From: Bacteroidales bacterium
Lineage (GTDB): Bacteria; Bacteroidota; Bacteroidia; Bacteroidales; UBA3824
NCBI GenBank assembly: GCA_017645985.1
Contig: JAGCNK010000008.1
Location: forward strand, 1 to 7,027
Length of the DNA stretch: 7,027 bases
Direction of reading: 5' to 3'
Under the pieces are notes generated by a model. It did not search any database and was not told the origin of the DNA. It saw only the letters and a program-made list of their open reading frames with translations. Shown piece by piece: positions 1 through 6,745 of the stretch. The translations under genes were made by a program, and so were the position numbers. How positions within the stretch are numbered: position 1 is the first letter of the stretch; every line of letters begins with the position of its first letter.

Positions 1-29
1 ATGGTTAAATAATAATCGGTTGCACACAA

Positions 30-311
30 TTACTTGCCGCCTTTAACTTCGCTTACGAAGAGTTTAGAAGGTTTGAATGCGGGAATGTTGTGCTCGGGAA
101 TTACGATAGTGGTGTTCTTCGAGATGTTACGGGCAGTTTTCTGAGCTCTTGTTTTGATAACGAAGCTGCCGAATCCGCGGAGATATACGTTTTTGTTCTC
201 CACTAACGATGCTTTGATAGTATCCATGAAAGCTTCTACTGCTTTCTGTACAGTTACTTTTTCAATTCCTGTGCTTTTGGAAATGTCGTTTACGATGTCT
301 GCTTTTGTCAT
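30..311 (-). CDS. HU-family DNA-binding (nucleoid-associated) protein
   Basis: This 93-residue protein has the usual length of HU/IHF family members, small dimeric proteins that bend and compact DNA. The N-terminal half (residues 1-45) fits the helical dimerisation body, beginning MTKADIV as in many HU proteins. The family hallmark GFGSF is at 46-50. The beta-arm follows (about 52-76), and the C-terminal strand and helix contain PAFKPSK (77-83). The arm reads RNISKNTT where Escherichia coli HU has RNPQTG, so the DNA-intercalating proline of classical HU is Ile63 here. From memory this variant is common in Bacteroidota HU paralogues. The ATG at 311 is the natural start, because it gives the canonical N-terminus. 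The leader is A/T-rich with no Shine-Dalgarno site. A strong promoter candidate lies about 50-80 bp upstream, so the gene is probably transcribed independently of lolA. HU rather than IHF is favoured by general similarity, but paralogues cannot be separated here. Confidence 0.96.
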   Translation of the reverse strand: MTKADIVNDISKSTGIEKVTVQKAVEAFMDTIKASLVENKNVYLRGFGSFVIKTRAQKTARNISKNTTIVIPEHNIPAFKPSKLFVSEVKGGK

Positions 312-360
312 TGCTTAAAAATATTTAATTTTCAATATATTACATTAGTTTTTGTGGGTG

Positions 361-391
361 CAAATATAGGGCATTTATTATAAAAACCAAA
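361..391 (-). promoter_or_regulatory. Predicted Bacteroidota-type promoter of the HU gene
   Basis: On the minus strand, TTTG (391-388) is followed by a 19-bp spacer and TATATTTG (368-361), then C. This matches the Bacteroides -33/-7 consensus TTTG / TAnnTTTG at the preferred spacing. Transcription would start near 353, giving a leader of about 40 nt to the HU ATG. The consensus is established knowledge. Its activity here is inferred. Confidence 0.65.
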
Positions 392-403
392 GTTTAAGGA
401 GTA

Positions 404-433
404 TTTTTTTCAAGTTTTTTTACTTTTTTTTTT
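404..433. repeat. Three helically phased A-tracts upstream of the HU promoter
   Basis: The plus strand has T-runs of 7 (404-410), 7 (415-421) and 10 (424-433) bases. Their centres are about 11 and 10.5 bp apart, which matches the DNA helical repeat. On the minus strand these are A-tracts ending about 12 bp upstream of the -33 box. Phased A-tracts are known to curve DNA and can act like an UP element. A regulatory role here is inferred. Confidence 0.5.
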
Positions 434-513
434 CGCTTAATGTTTGGTTGTCAGAGCCATATTACGGTTTTCTGAGCATAACCCTTTAATGCACAACAGT
501 TTGCAACAGCCGG

Positions 514-1218
514 TTACCTCATATCGTTGACTTCTACGCCAGGATATTTGGAGGGGTCGAATTTAAAAAGGCTGTCGGGCATAGGTGTGTTGGGCTTGTA
601 CTCGGTGATTTCGATGATCTGCTCGGTGCCGTTTTTAAACATAATGGTGATGCTTGCTATCTGTGTGGTGGCCTTGTCGATAACCAGACGGATGGTGTGA
701 TACTCCACTGTGGCGGGTTTCTCGGGATAGAGGTCGATGGTGTAGCAGGTCTTCTTTGCTGTTGTCACCTTGCCGTCGGCTTTAACTTTCACGTTAGTAG
801 AAGCCTCGCCTTTCAAACGGTATTTGAATCCGTTTTTGTAGAGTTCGAATATCTTGGTGGGATTGCTTACGATCGACTCGGCGTCTTCTTCCACTTCGTT
901 GATAGTTACCTCATTGATGTCTTTAGAGTACTGCCAGAGGGCTGTTCCGTCGGTGAAAAGTTCTGTGCCCGACATAATGAGCTTGTATTTTTCGCCTTTG
1001 ATAAACATGAAGCCGCTCTTGGTGTCTTTGGTTTTCTCCACCTTGTTTTCCATAGCCCAGTCAAACGAGGCGCGGAGTGTCTCGTAGCCCTTGGTGGTGG
1101 CGAGCACCTTGTCAAGAATTTTCTTGGCTGCGGGATCGTGTGTTTCGTCCTGAGCGTAAAGTGCGGTAGATGTTGCACTTATGAGCATTACTGCTGCTAA
1201 AAACTTTATAAATTTCAT
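514..1218 (-). CDS. lolA: LolA-like outer-membrane lipoprotein carrier protein
   Basis: This 234-residue exported protein has a signal peptide of about 22 residues: Lys at positions 2 and 5, a hydrophobic core, and a probable signal peptidase I cut after ALYA (A22/Q23). No lipobox cysteine is present, so the product should be a soluble periplasmic protein. The mature part fits the LolA fold. It has an N-terminal 'AKKILDKV' helix (31-38), the strand pair 'GFMFIKGEKYKLIM' (69-82), 'DGTALWQYSKD' (90-100), and a C-terminal 'LFKFDPSKYPGVEV' (217-230) typical of Bacteroidota LolA proteins. LolA takes lipoproteins released by the LolCDE transporter and carries them to the outer membrane. Bacteroidota generally lack a recognisable LolB, so the acceptor is unclear. 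The gene sits 114 bp downstream of ftsK on the same strand with no good promoter between them, suggesting co-transcription. The start at 1218 is supported by the complete signal peptide. Confidence 0.9.
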   Translation of the reverse strand: MKFIKFLAAVMLISATSTALYAQDETHDPAAKKILDKVLATTKGYETLRASFDWAMENKVEKTKDTKSGFMFIKGEKYKLIMSGTELFTDGTALWQYSKDINEVTINEVEEDAESIVSNPTKIFELYKNGFKYRLKGEASTNVKVKADGKVTTAKKTCYTIDLYPEKPATVEYHTIRLVIDKATTQIASITIMFKNGTEQIIEITEYKPNTPMPDSLFKFDPSKYPGVEVNDMR

Positions 1219-1220
1219 CT

Positions 1221-1236
1221 TTATTAGTTTATTAGT
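1221..1236. repeat. Tandem 8-bp repeat in the lolA translation initiation region
   Basis: TTATTAGT occurs twice in direct succession (1221-1228 and 1229-1236). On the coding strand it reads ACTAATAA twice, ending 2 nt before the lolA ATG. It supplies the A-rich, unstructured leader typical of Bacteroidota start sites. It may be no more than a chance duplication in A/T-rich DNA. Confidence 0.4.
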
Positions 1237-1332
1237 TGATAAATTGTTTTCTGTTTTTCAGTGGAATAAACGCAGATATGGTGTTTTTGTTTTCGGCGTT
1301 GTGCAATTTTAATAATTTTTAAACACAGCGTC

Positions 1333-3999
1333 CTACTGGTTTTCCTCGTAAAGACGGTTGAGAAACTGCATCAGGTCGTACTCGCTTGTGTAGTTGACCG
1401 AACGCGCCTTGCTTCCTTCGTTTGGTCCCACGATGCCGGCGGCTTCCAACTGGTCCATAATACGTCCGGCGCGGTTGTAGCCGATTTCCATCTTGCGCTG
1501 GAGGAGCGAAGTGCTGCCTTGCTGGCTTATAACTATCAGTCGAGCAGCCTCTTCAAACAGCGGGTCGCGTTTGGTAAGGTCTACAGCCTCGCCGCCTTCC
1601 GAGGGTTCGATGTCGGGTTCGGGCAGTTCAAAAGTGTGGGGATAGCCCTGCTGCTCGCCGATAAACCTGGTAATTCGTTCAAGTTCGGGGGTGTCAATAA
1701 AGGCGCATTGCAGACGTGTGAGGTCGCTGCCGTTGGAAATAAGCATGTCGCCTCGTCCGATAAGGTGCTGAGCGCCAGAGCAGTCGAGAATTGTGCGCGA
1801 GTCCATCATCGAGGATACTTTGAAGGCGATACGTGTGGGGAAGTTGGCCTTGATAAGACCTGTGATGATGTTGGTGGTGGGTCGCTGTGTGGCCACAATC
1901 ATATGGATACCGATGGCACGGGCAAGCTGTGCGATACGTGCTATAGGCTTTTCGATTTCCTTGCCGGCTGTCATGATAAGGTCGGCAAACTCGTCGATAA
2001 TCAACACTATGTAGGGCAAGAACTTATGACCTTTTTCGGGATTGAGGTGACGGGCAATAAACTTCTGGTTGTACTCCTTGATATTGCGCACGCCCGCCTC
2101 TTTGAGCAGGTCGTAGCGGTTTGTCATCTCCACTGTGAGCGAGTTGAGGGTCTCCTTAACTTTGTCCACATCGGTGATGATGGCCTCCTCGCTGTCGGGC
2201 AATTTTGCGAGATAGTGTTTTTCTATATTATTATAAAGTGTGAGTTCCACTTTTTTGGGGTCAACCAGCACGAACTTAACCTGAGCGGGATGCTTGCGGT
2301 AAAGGATTGACGCCACAATGGTGTTCAAGCCGACAGACTTACCCTGACCAGTAGCACCAGCAACCAAAAGGTGGGGGCACTTGGTCAAGTCCATTACGTA
2401 CGACTGGTTGCTGATATCCTTGCCGAGTGCGATTGGTAGTTCGTACTTGCTCTCCTGGAACTTGGTGGATGCCACAAGCGAGCGCATCGACACAATCTCG
2501 GGATTCTTGTTGGGAACTTCGATACCCACTGTGCCTCGTCCGGGCATAGGAGCTATAATACGTATACCCAACGCCTTGAGGCTCAACATAATATCGGCTT
2601 CAAGGTTCTGTATTTTGGAGATTCGCACACCGGCGGCGGGCACAATCTCGTAGAGCGTAACTGTGGGACCGATGGTGGCTTTGATCTTGTCGATCTTGAT
2701 TTTGAAGTTTTTGAGAGCTTCCACAATCTTGATTTTGTTTTCCAACAGCTCGTTGTTGTCCACGGCGTTGCCTTCCGACTTGTAATCTTCCAAAAGGTCG
2801 ATAGAGGGCAGCTTGTAGTTTTGCAATTCAAGAGTGGGGTCGTATGGAGGCAGCTGGTTGACACTGTCAACAGTGATGTCGTGGTTGGTTTCCACCTCAA
2901 GCATAGTGCCGTCTGACGATGCTGCGGGTGCGGCAGCCTCTGTTTCGCCTTCGGGAGAATCGGTACGTTCGATTTCCATACCCATATCGGTTTCTTCCTG
3001 ATGCTTGGCGGTGTCGTCCACCTCGAAACCTACATCGTTGGTCTGAAGCTTCTGACCATTGTCGTCGAGTATGAAATGTTCGTTGGCTGTGGTTTCCTTT
3101 GGTTTTTCTTCGAATTCGATTTTCTGATCCTGACCTTTGTAGTCCTTGTTTTTAAAGAGTTTCTCCTTGATAAAGCTAAAGGGCGAAACGCTCTGCGGCT
3201 GCGACGAAGGACGGTTGACAGGCGCGTTGAGCTGGTTATCCTCCTCGTCTTCGTCCACATAGTCGAAATCGTCGTTGTCGCGCTGCTGCGATATGTACTG
3301 ACCGGCGTTCTTGGCGCGAACCTGGTCGATAATATCCTGCTGCGATGTGCTTGTGTACTGACGCGCGGTCTGTGCGGCGTGCTTGAAATTGCGGTGTTTT
3401 GAAAAATCGTCGAAGAATATCTTGATCCACTCCATAACGCTGTCTTTGGCAAACACCACGAGTATCAAGGCCGTGATAATCAAAAGGAGTATCGTTCCCA
3501 CCTTGCCGAATACCGATTCGAGCCAATATGCCGACTCGTAGCCCACAAGACCTCCGTAATAGAACGAAAAATCACCGAAAAAGAATCCCAAAGTAATTGA
3601 CAACCAAAACATTACCAACAGCGACCATTTGGCAGTGGTGCGCAGCGGCACAGGTTCGATGTCCACAATCTTGCAGCCCACAAGCAGTGTAAGGGGCACA
3701 AACACAAACGACGGAAGTCCGAACAGATTGTGAATGAATATGTGCGCTATCAACGCTCCGAGCTTGTGCGACCAGTTGGCCACCTCTATTTCAGAATCAA
3801 ACAGGAACTGTATCCAGCCGATTTCAAACTTGCTCTGGTCCTCTTTCCAAGTGCCGAGATACGACAGAAAGCCTATCAGCTCCACTACCGCCAGCAGCAC
3901 AAAGAGCAGAAACCAAATAAGTTTGGCGCGGTCGCTTGTGAGGGTGTCTTTTACTATTTCGAATGGTGATTGATATGCAGAGTTTTTCCTTCTTGACAT
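1333..3999 (-). CDS. ftsK: FtsK/SpoIIIE-family DNA translocase
   Basis: This 888-residue protein is full length for an FtsK of this group. The N-terminus has about four hydrophobic membrane segments (roughly 27-48, 83-108, 124-141 and 166-184), which would anchor it at the division septum. A low-complexity acidic, Gln-rich linker follows (about 205-410). The motor then has an alpha region (about 415-510, with GPTVTLYEIVPA at 444-455 and IEVPN at 493-497) and a RecA-like beta region. Walker A is GATGQGKS (548-555), Walker B is VLIIDEFADL (665-674), and ATQRP is at 703-707. A C-terminal winged-helix gamma domain (about 815-875, IGYNRAGRIMDQLEAAGIVG) is present. In known FtsK proteins gamma reads polarity sequences and activates XerCD at dif, so chromosome dimer resolution and terminus segregation are the expected roles. 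It lies 108 bp downstream of uvrB and upstream of lolA. The start at 3999 gives a basic N-terminus and follows an A-rich leader. Confidence 0.97.
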   Translation of the reverse strand: MSRRKNSAYQSPFEIVKDTLTSDRAKLIWFLLFVLLAVVELIGFLSYLGTWKEDQSKFEIGWIQFLFDSEIEVANWSHKLGALIAHIFIHNLFGLPSFVFVPLTLLVGCKIVDIEPVPLRTTAKWSLLVMFWLSITLGFFFGDFSFYYGGLVGYESAYWLESVFGKVGTILLLIITALILVVFAKDSVMEWIKIFFDDFSKHRNFKHAAQTARQYTSTSQQDIIDQVRAKNAGQYISQQRDNDDFDYVDEDEEDNQLNAPVNRPSSQPQSVSPFSFIKEKLFKNKDYKGQDQKIEFEEKPKETTANEHFILDDNGQKLQTNDVGFEVDDTAKHQEETDMGMEIERTDSPEGETEAAAPAASSDGTMLEVETNHDITVDSVNQLPPYDPTLELQNYKLPSIDLLEDYKSEGNAVDNNELLENKIKIVEALKNFKIKIDKIKATIGPTVTLYEIVPAAGVRISKIQNLEADIMLSLKALGIRIIAPMPGRGTVGIEVPNKNPEIVSMRSLVASTKFQESKYELPIALGKDISNQSYVMDLTKCPHLLVAGATGQGKSVGLNTIVASILYRKHPAQVKFVLVDPKKVELTLYNNIEKHYLAKLPDSEEAIITDVDKVKETLNSLTVEMTNRYDLLKEAGVRNIKEYNQKFIARHLNPEKGHKFLPYIVLIIDEFADLIMTAGKEIEKPIARIAQLARAIGIHMIVATQRPTTNIITGLIKANFPTRIAFKVSSMMDSRTILDCSGAQHLIGRGDMLISNGSDLTRLQCAFIDTPELERITRFIGEQQGYPHTFELPEPDIEPSEGGEAVDLTKRDPLFEEAARLIVISQQGSTSLLQRKMEIGYNRAGRIMDQLEAAGIVGPNEGSKARSVNYTSEYDLMQFLNRLYEENQ

Positions 4000-4040
4000 T
4001 TTTGTTTTTTAATTATGTACGCTTAATTTCCTTTGCAACG

Positions 4041-4048
4041 CAAAAGTA
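4041..4048 (-). promoter_or_regulatory. Predicted -7 element upstream of ftsK
   Basis: The minus strand reads TACTTTTG (4048-4041) followed by C, a full match to the Bacteroidota TAnnTTTG(Y) -7 element, about 40 bp before the ftsK ATG. No TTTG is found 18-21 bp further upstream, so the -33 half is weak or missing. ftsK may therefore have a modest promoter of its own, with read-through from uvrB also possible. Confidence 0.35.
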
Positions 4049-4078
4049 AAAATTAATCGACAATTAGTAAGCATTTTA

Positions 4079-4103
4079 TTAAAAATAATTGCAATTTTTT
4101 TAA
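4079..4103. repeat. AT-only inverted repeat just after uvrB
   Basis: The arms TTAAAAATAATT and AATTTTTTTAA flank a central GC and pair over about 11 bp with one bulged T (4086). The repeat starts about 5 nt past the uvrB stop codon, where a terminator could sit. It has no G/C-rich stem and no U-run in the uvrB direction, so it is not a standard intrinsic terminator and may be simple AT-rich sequence. Confidence 0.25.
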
Positions 4104-4107
4104 TTTT

Positions 4108-6096
4108 TTAGAGCATGGCTTGAAGTTCGAACATCCGGTCGCGGAATTTGGCGGCGTTTACAAAGTCGAGTTTCTTGGCGGCGCGTTCCATTTCTGACTT
4201 AACGTTCTGAATCTCACGCTCGATTTCTTTCTTCGACATAAACTGCTTTGCGGGTTCGGCAGCCACGGCGTGCGGAGCGATAACGGCGGTTTCGGCACTT
4301 TCGCGCGAGGGGAAACGCAGCGTGTCGCCTTTCTTGATTTGGGTCGGCGTAATGTTGTGGTCGGTGTTGTACTGTATCTGAATGGCGCGGTGACGGTTGG
4401 TTTCGTCGATTGTGGCTCGCATTGAGTCGGTGATTACGTCGGCGTACATTATCACTTTGCCGTTGACGTTTCGGGCTGCTCGTCCTGCGGTCTGAGTGAG
4501 CGATCGTGCTGAACGCAGGAATCCCTCCTTGTCGGCGTCAAGAATAGCCACAAGCGAAACTTCGGGCAGGTCGAGACCCTCGCGCAAGAGGTTTACGCCC
4601 ACAAGCACGTCGAACATTCCTTTGCGCAGTCCGTCCATAATCTCGATGCGTTCAAGGGTGTCCACCTCGCTATGGATGTAGGCAGAGCGCACTCCCATTT
4701 TTGTAAGGTACTTGGTGAGCTCCTCGGCGGTGCGCTTGGTGAGGGTGGTAACAAGTACTCGCTCGTCGCGTTTTACCACTTGCTGAATTTCGTTGATAAG
4801 GTCGTCGATCTGGTTTTCCGACTTGCGCACGTCGATAGGCGGGTCTAACAATCCCGTGGGACGAATCATCTGCTCCACAATCACGCCCTCGCATTTGGCA
4901 AGCTCGTAGTCGGCAGGTGTTGCGCTCAGGTATATGGTCTGATGTGTAAGCTGTTCAAACTCAGAGAATTTAAGTGGACGGTTGTCTAACGCGGCGGGCA
5001 GACGGAATCCGTATTCCACAAGGTTGACCTTGCGCGAACGGTCGCCGCCAAACATTGCGTGTATCTGTCCGAGGGTAACGTGGCTCTCGTCGATAACTGT
5101 GATAAAATCGTCGGGGAAATAGTCCAGAAGGCAGAACGGGCGGCTTCCGGGCTGACGTCCGTCGAAATAGCGCGAATAGTTTTCGATGCCCGAGCAGTGT
5201 CCAAGTTCCTGCATCATTTCCAGGTCGTTGTTCACACGGTCTTCCAAACGTTTGGCTTCCAGTGATTTGCCAGCATCTTGCAACTGCTGTATCTGCAATC
5301 CGAGGTCGATGCGGATATTCTTCATTGCCTCAAAAAGACGTTCCTTCGAGGTCATAAAAATATTGGCGGGATAGATGATGGCAGAATCAATTTTTTCGAT
5401 GGTGCGTCCGGTGGCGGGGTCGAATGTGAAGATTTCATCAATTTCGTCGTCCCAAAAAATAAAGCGGAAAGCAAAATCGTCGTATGCCACATACACATCC
5501 ACAGTGTCGCCGTTGACACGGAACGTGCCGTTTTTAAATTCTATCTGGTTTCGCGAATAGAGGCTGTCGGAAAGACGGCGGAGAAAATCGTTGCGCTCGA
5601 TATGGTCGCCGGTCTTGATATGCAAGATGTTGGCGTGAAAGTCCTCGGGGTTGCCTATACCGTAGAGGCACGACACGGAACTAACAATAATGATGTCGCG
5701 ACGTCCCGAAAGCAGCGCGGTGGTGGCGCTGAGACGGAGTTTCTCGATGTCGTCGTTGATAGAGAGGTCTTTTTCGATATATGTGTTGGTGGTGGGAATA
5801 AACGCCTCGGGCTGATAATAGTCGTAGTATGAAACGAAATATTCCACCGCATTCTCTGGAAAGAATGTCTTAAACTCGCCGTAGAGCTGCGCCGCAAGGG
5901 TCTTGTTGTGGCTGAGCACAAGCACCGGACGGTTTAGGTTGGCTATAACGTTGGCCACGGTAAAGGTCTTGCCCGAACCCGTCACACCTTTTAATATCTG
6001 AAACTGGTCGTTGCGCTCGACTCCTTCGGTCAGCTGCCTGATAGCCTCGGGCTGGTCGCCTGTGGGCTTGAATTGCGAAACAAGTTTGAAATTCAT
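4108..6096 (-). CDS. uvrB: UvrB, excinuclease ABC subunit B
   Basis: This 662-residue protein is close to the family's usual length (about 670). UvrB is the damage-verifying helicase-like subunit of nucleotide excision repair: UvrA loads it on lesions and it recruits UvrC for incision. Visible parts are Walker A GVTGSGKT (37-44), the beta-hairpin YYDYYQPEAFIP (90-101) that inserts between the strands, the VSCLYGIGNPE segment (141-151), and the DESH motif II (336-339). SAT (391-393), GVNLLREGLDLPEV (500-513, motif V) and QTAGRAARN (535-543, motif VI) complete the helicase core. A C-terminal UVR domain (about 622-660) should contact UvrC. All key motifs look intact. The start at 6096 yields the standard beginning FKLVSQFKPTGDQP. 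The gene is divergent from the DUF4112 gene, and its promoter candidate lies only about 20-50 bp upstream. No SOS-type operator was recognised. Confidence 0.98.
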   Translation of the reverse strand: MNFKLVSQFKPTGDQPEAIRQLTEGVERNDQFQILKGVTGSGKTFTVANVIANLNRPVLVLSHNKTLAAQLYGEFKTFFPENAVEYFVSYYDYYQPEAFIPTTNTYIEKDLSINDDIEKLRLSATTALLSGRRDIIIVSSVSCLYGIGNPEDFHANILHIKTGDHIERNDFLRRLSDSLYSRNQIEFKNGTFRVNGDTVDVYVAYDDFAFRFIFWDDEIDEIFTFDPATGRTIEKIDSAIIYPANIFMTSKERLFEAMKNIRIDLGLQIQQLQDAGKSLEAKRLEDRVNNDLEMMQELGHCSGIENYSRYFDGRQPGSRPFCLLDYFPDDFITVIDESHVTLGQIHAMFGGDRSRKVNLVEYGFRLPAALDNRPLKFSEFEQLTHQTIYLSATPADYELAKCEGVIVEQMIRPTGLLDPPIDVRKSENQIDDLINEIQQVVKRDERVLVTTLTKRTAEELTKYLTKMGVRSAYIHSEVDTLERIEIMDGLRKGMFDVLVGVNLLREGLDLPEVSLVAILDADKEGFLRSARSLTQTAGRAARNVNGKVIMYADVITDSMRATIDETNRHRAIQIQYNTDHNITPTQIKKGDTLRFPSRESAETAVIAPHAVAAEPAKQFMSKKEIEREIQNVKSEMERAAKKLDFVNAAKFRDRMFELQAML

Positions 6097-6115
6097 CTCT
6101 CTTCAAATAATTTTG
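6085..6115 (+). promoter_or_regulatory. Predicted promoter for the DUF4112 gene, overlapping the uvrB start
   Basis: On the plus strand, TTTG (6085-6088, inside the first codons of uvrB) is followed by a 19-bp spacer and TAATTTTG (6108-6115). This matches the Bacteroidota -33/-7 consensus in both boxes and in spacing. The base after the -7 box is G rather than the usual pyrimidine. Transcription would start near 6122, giving a leader of about 135 nt before the ATG at 6259. The function is inferred from the sequence match alone. Confidence 0.45.
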
Positions 6116-6116
6116 G

Positions 6117-6146
6117 CAAAAATACAAAAAATTTCGACAACCCAAA
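6117..6146 (-). promoter_or_regulatory. Predicted uvrB promoter
   Basis: On the minus strand, TTTG (6146-6143, followed by GG) precedes an 18-bp spacer and TATTTTTG (6124-6117), then C. This matches the Bacteroidota promoter consensus. Transcription would start near 6110, giving a very short uvrB leader of about 14 nt that contains a purine-rich GAAGAGAG directly before the ATG. The -7 box abuts the oppositely directed plus-strand -7 box at 6108-6115. Confidence 0.5.
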
Positions 6147-6172
6147 ACACCACCCTTCCGTATTAACCGTTA

Positions 6173-6207
6173 CATATTAAATATACTTTAAATATGGAGT
6201 TAATATG
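6173..6207. repeat. Nested inverted repeats in the DUF4112 leader
   Basis: CATATTAAA (6173-6181) pairs with TTTAAATATG (6187-6196) around a 5-base loop with a single bulged A. The same left arm, CATATTAA (6173-6180), is also perfectly complementary to TTAATATG (6200-6207). The two right arms are thus alternative partners for one left arm. A further AATATG copy is at 6221-6226. The block could be an operator or an RNA structure. In AT-rich DNA, chance is also possible. Confidence 0.4.
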
Positions 6208-6258
6208 CCATACCCATTGAAATATGATGTATCTTTATAACCTAAAATAACAAACTAT

Positions 6259-6741
6259 ATGGAGCAGACAGATAATATCCAGACACCCGTACAGCAACCA
6301 AAAAAGTTTTCATTAACCACACTGTCCACCATCAGAAAGCTGATGGACGACCTGCATTTAGACCCTATACTTGGTCTTGTGGCTCCGGGACTTGGCGACT
6401 GGGTTACTACAATATTAACTGTACCTTATATAGTTACATCGGTTTTCAAGCTGAAATCGCTGTCGCTCACTCTCGCTATTATATATAATGTGTTGATGGA
6501 CTGCCTCTGGGGAACAGTTCCCGTGGCGGGCGACTTTTTCGACTTTCTGCACCGAGGATTCAAGAAAAACTGCAAGCTGGTGGAAGGGTTCGTGGCCCAA
6601 GACCCAAAGGTGATGAACGAAGTGAAACGCAAATCGGTCTACTTCGGCATTATGATTGTGATTTTGATCGCAATGATTTGCATCTCTGTGTACTATGTGA
6701 AGATGCTCTGGGGATATATTATTGATTTCTTTAGCAATTAG
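6259..6741 (+). CDS. DUF4112 domain-containing small membrane protein
   Basis: This 160-residue protein contains a recognisable DUF4112 domain (about 22-110), a conserved family of unknown function. The signature pieces are in order: LDPILGLVAPGLGD (34-47), a hydrophobic stretch (about 48-76), N77 and D81, and GTVPVAGDFFD (85-95) followed by FKKN (101-104). The short N-terminal region (1-18) is polar and Gln-rich with no signal peptide. A strong C-terminal transmembrane helix lies at about 127-150. The hydrophobic stretches at about 38-64 and 67-90 may also be membrane-embedded, so an inner-membrane location is likely. It is divergent from uvrB and its stop codon lies 4 bp before the ATG of the next gene, implying an operon and possibly translational coupling. 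The start at 6259 is the only ATG that includes the whole domain. The biochemical role is not known and none is inferred here. Confidence 0.85.
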   Translation: MEQTDNIQTPVQQPKKFSLTTLSTIRKLMDDLHLDPILGLVAPGLGDWVTTILTVPYIVTSVFKLKSLSLTLAIIYNVLMDCLWGTVPVAGDFFDFLHRGFKKNCKLVEGFVAQDPKVMNEVKRKSVYFGIMIVILIAMICISVYYVKMLWGYIIDFFSN

Positions 6742-6745
6742 AGGA

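Noticed and set aside
451..475. Possible terminator hairpin after lolA (TCAGA ... TCTGA)
   Set aside because: The stem is only 5 bp with a 15-base loop, and no U-run follows in the lolA direction. The nearby homopolymer reads as A on that strand.
494..509. CAACAG direct repeat (494-499 and 504-509) just past the lolA stop codon
   Set aside because: A 6-bp repeat at 10-bp spacing is easily produced by chance, and no linked promoter or known site was seen.
697..1200. 167-codon open frame on the plus strand opposite lolA
   Set aside because: It is a shadow of lolA. The minus-strand frame has a signal peptide and LolA motifs, while this one is Cys/Phe-rich with no domain.
1519..2310. 263-codon open frame on the plus strand
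   Set aside because: It lies entirely opposite the ftsK motor domain, whose Walker motifs and family match are certain. Its translation is Cys/Val/Gly-rich with no recognisable domain, as expected for a shadow of biased codons.
4496..4681. Other short frames inside uvrB and ftsK on either strand
   Set aside because: They overlap strongly conserved coding sequence in other frames and show no signal peptide, domain or initiation region.
5278..5832. 184-codon open frame on the plus strand
   Set aside because: It is antisense to conserved uvrB sequence and has no family features, promoter or leader of its own.
6230..6237. TATCTTTA as an alternative DUF4112 promoter close to the start codon
   Set aside because: It matches 7 of 8 -7 positions but has no TTTG at 18-21 bp upstream. 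The pair at 6085-6115 fits in both boxes and spacing.
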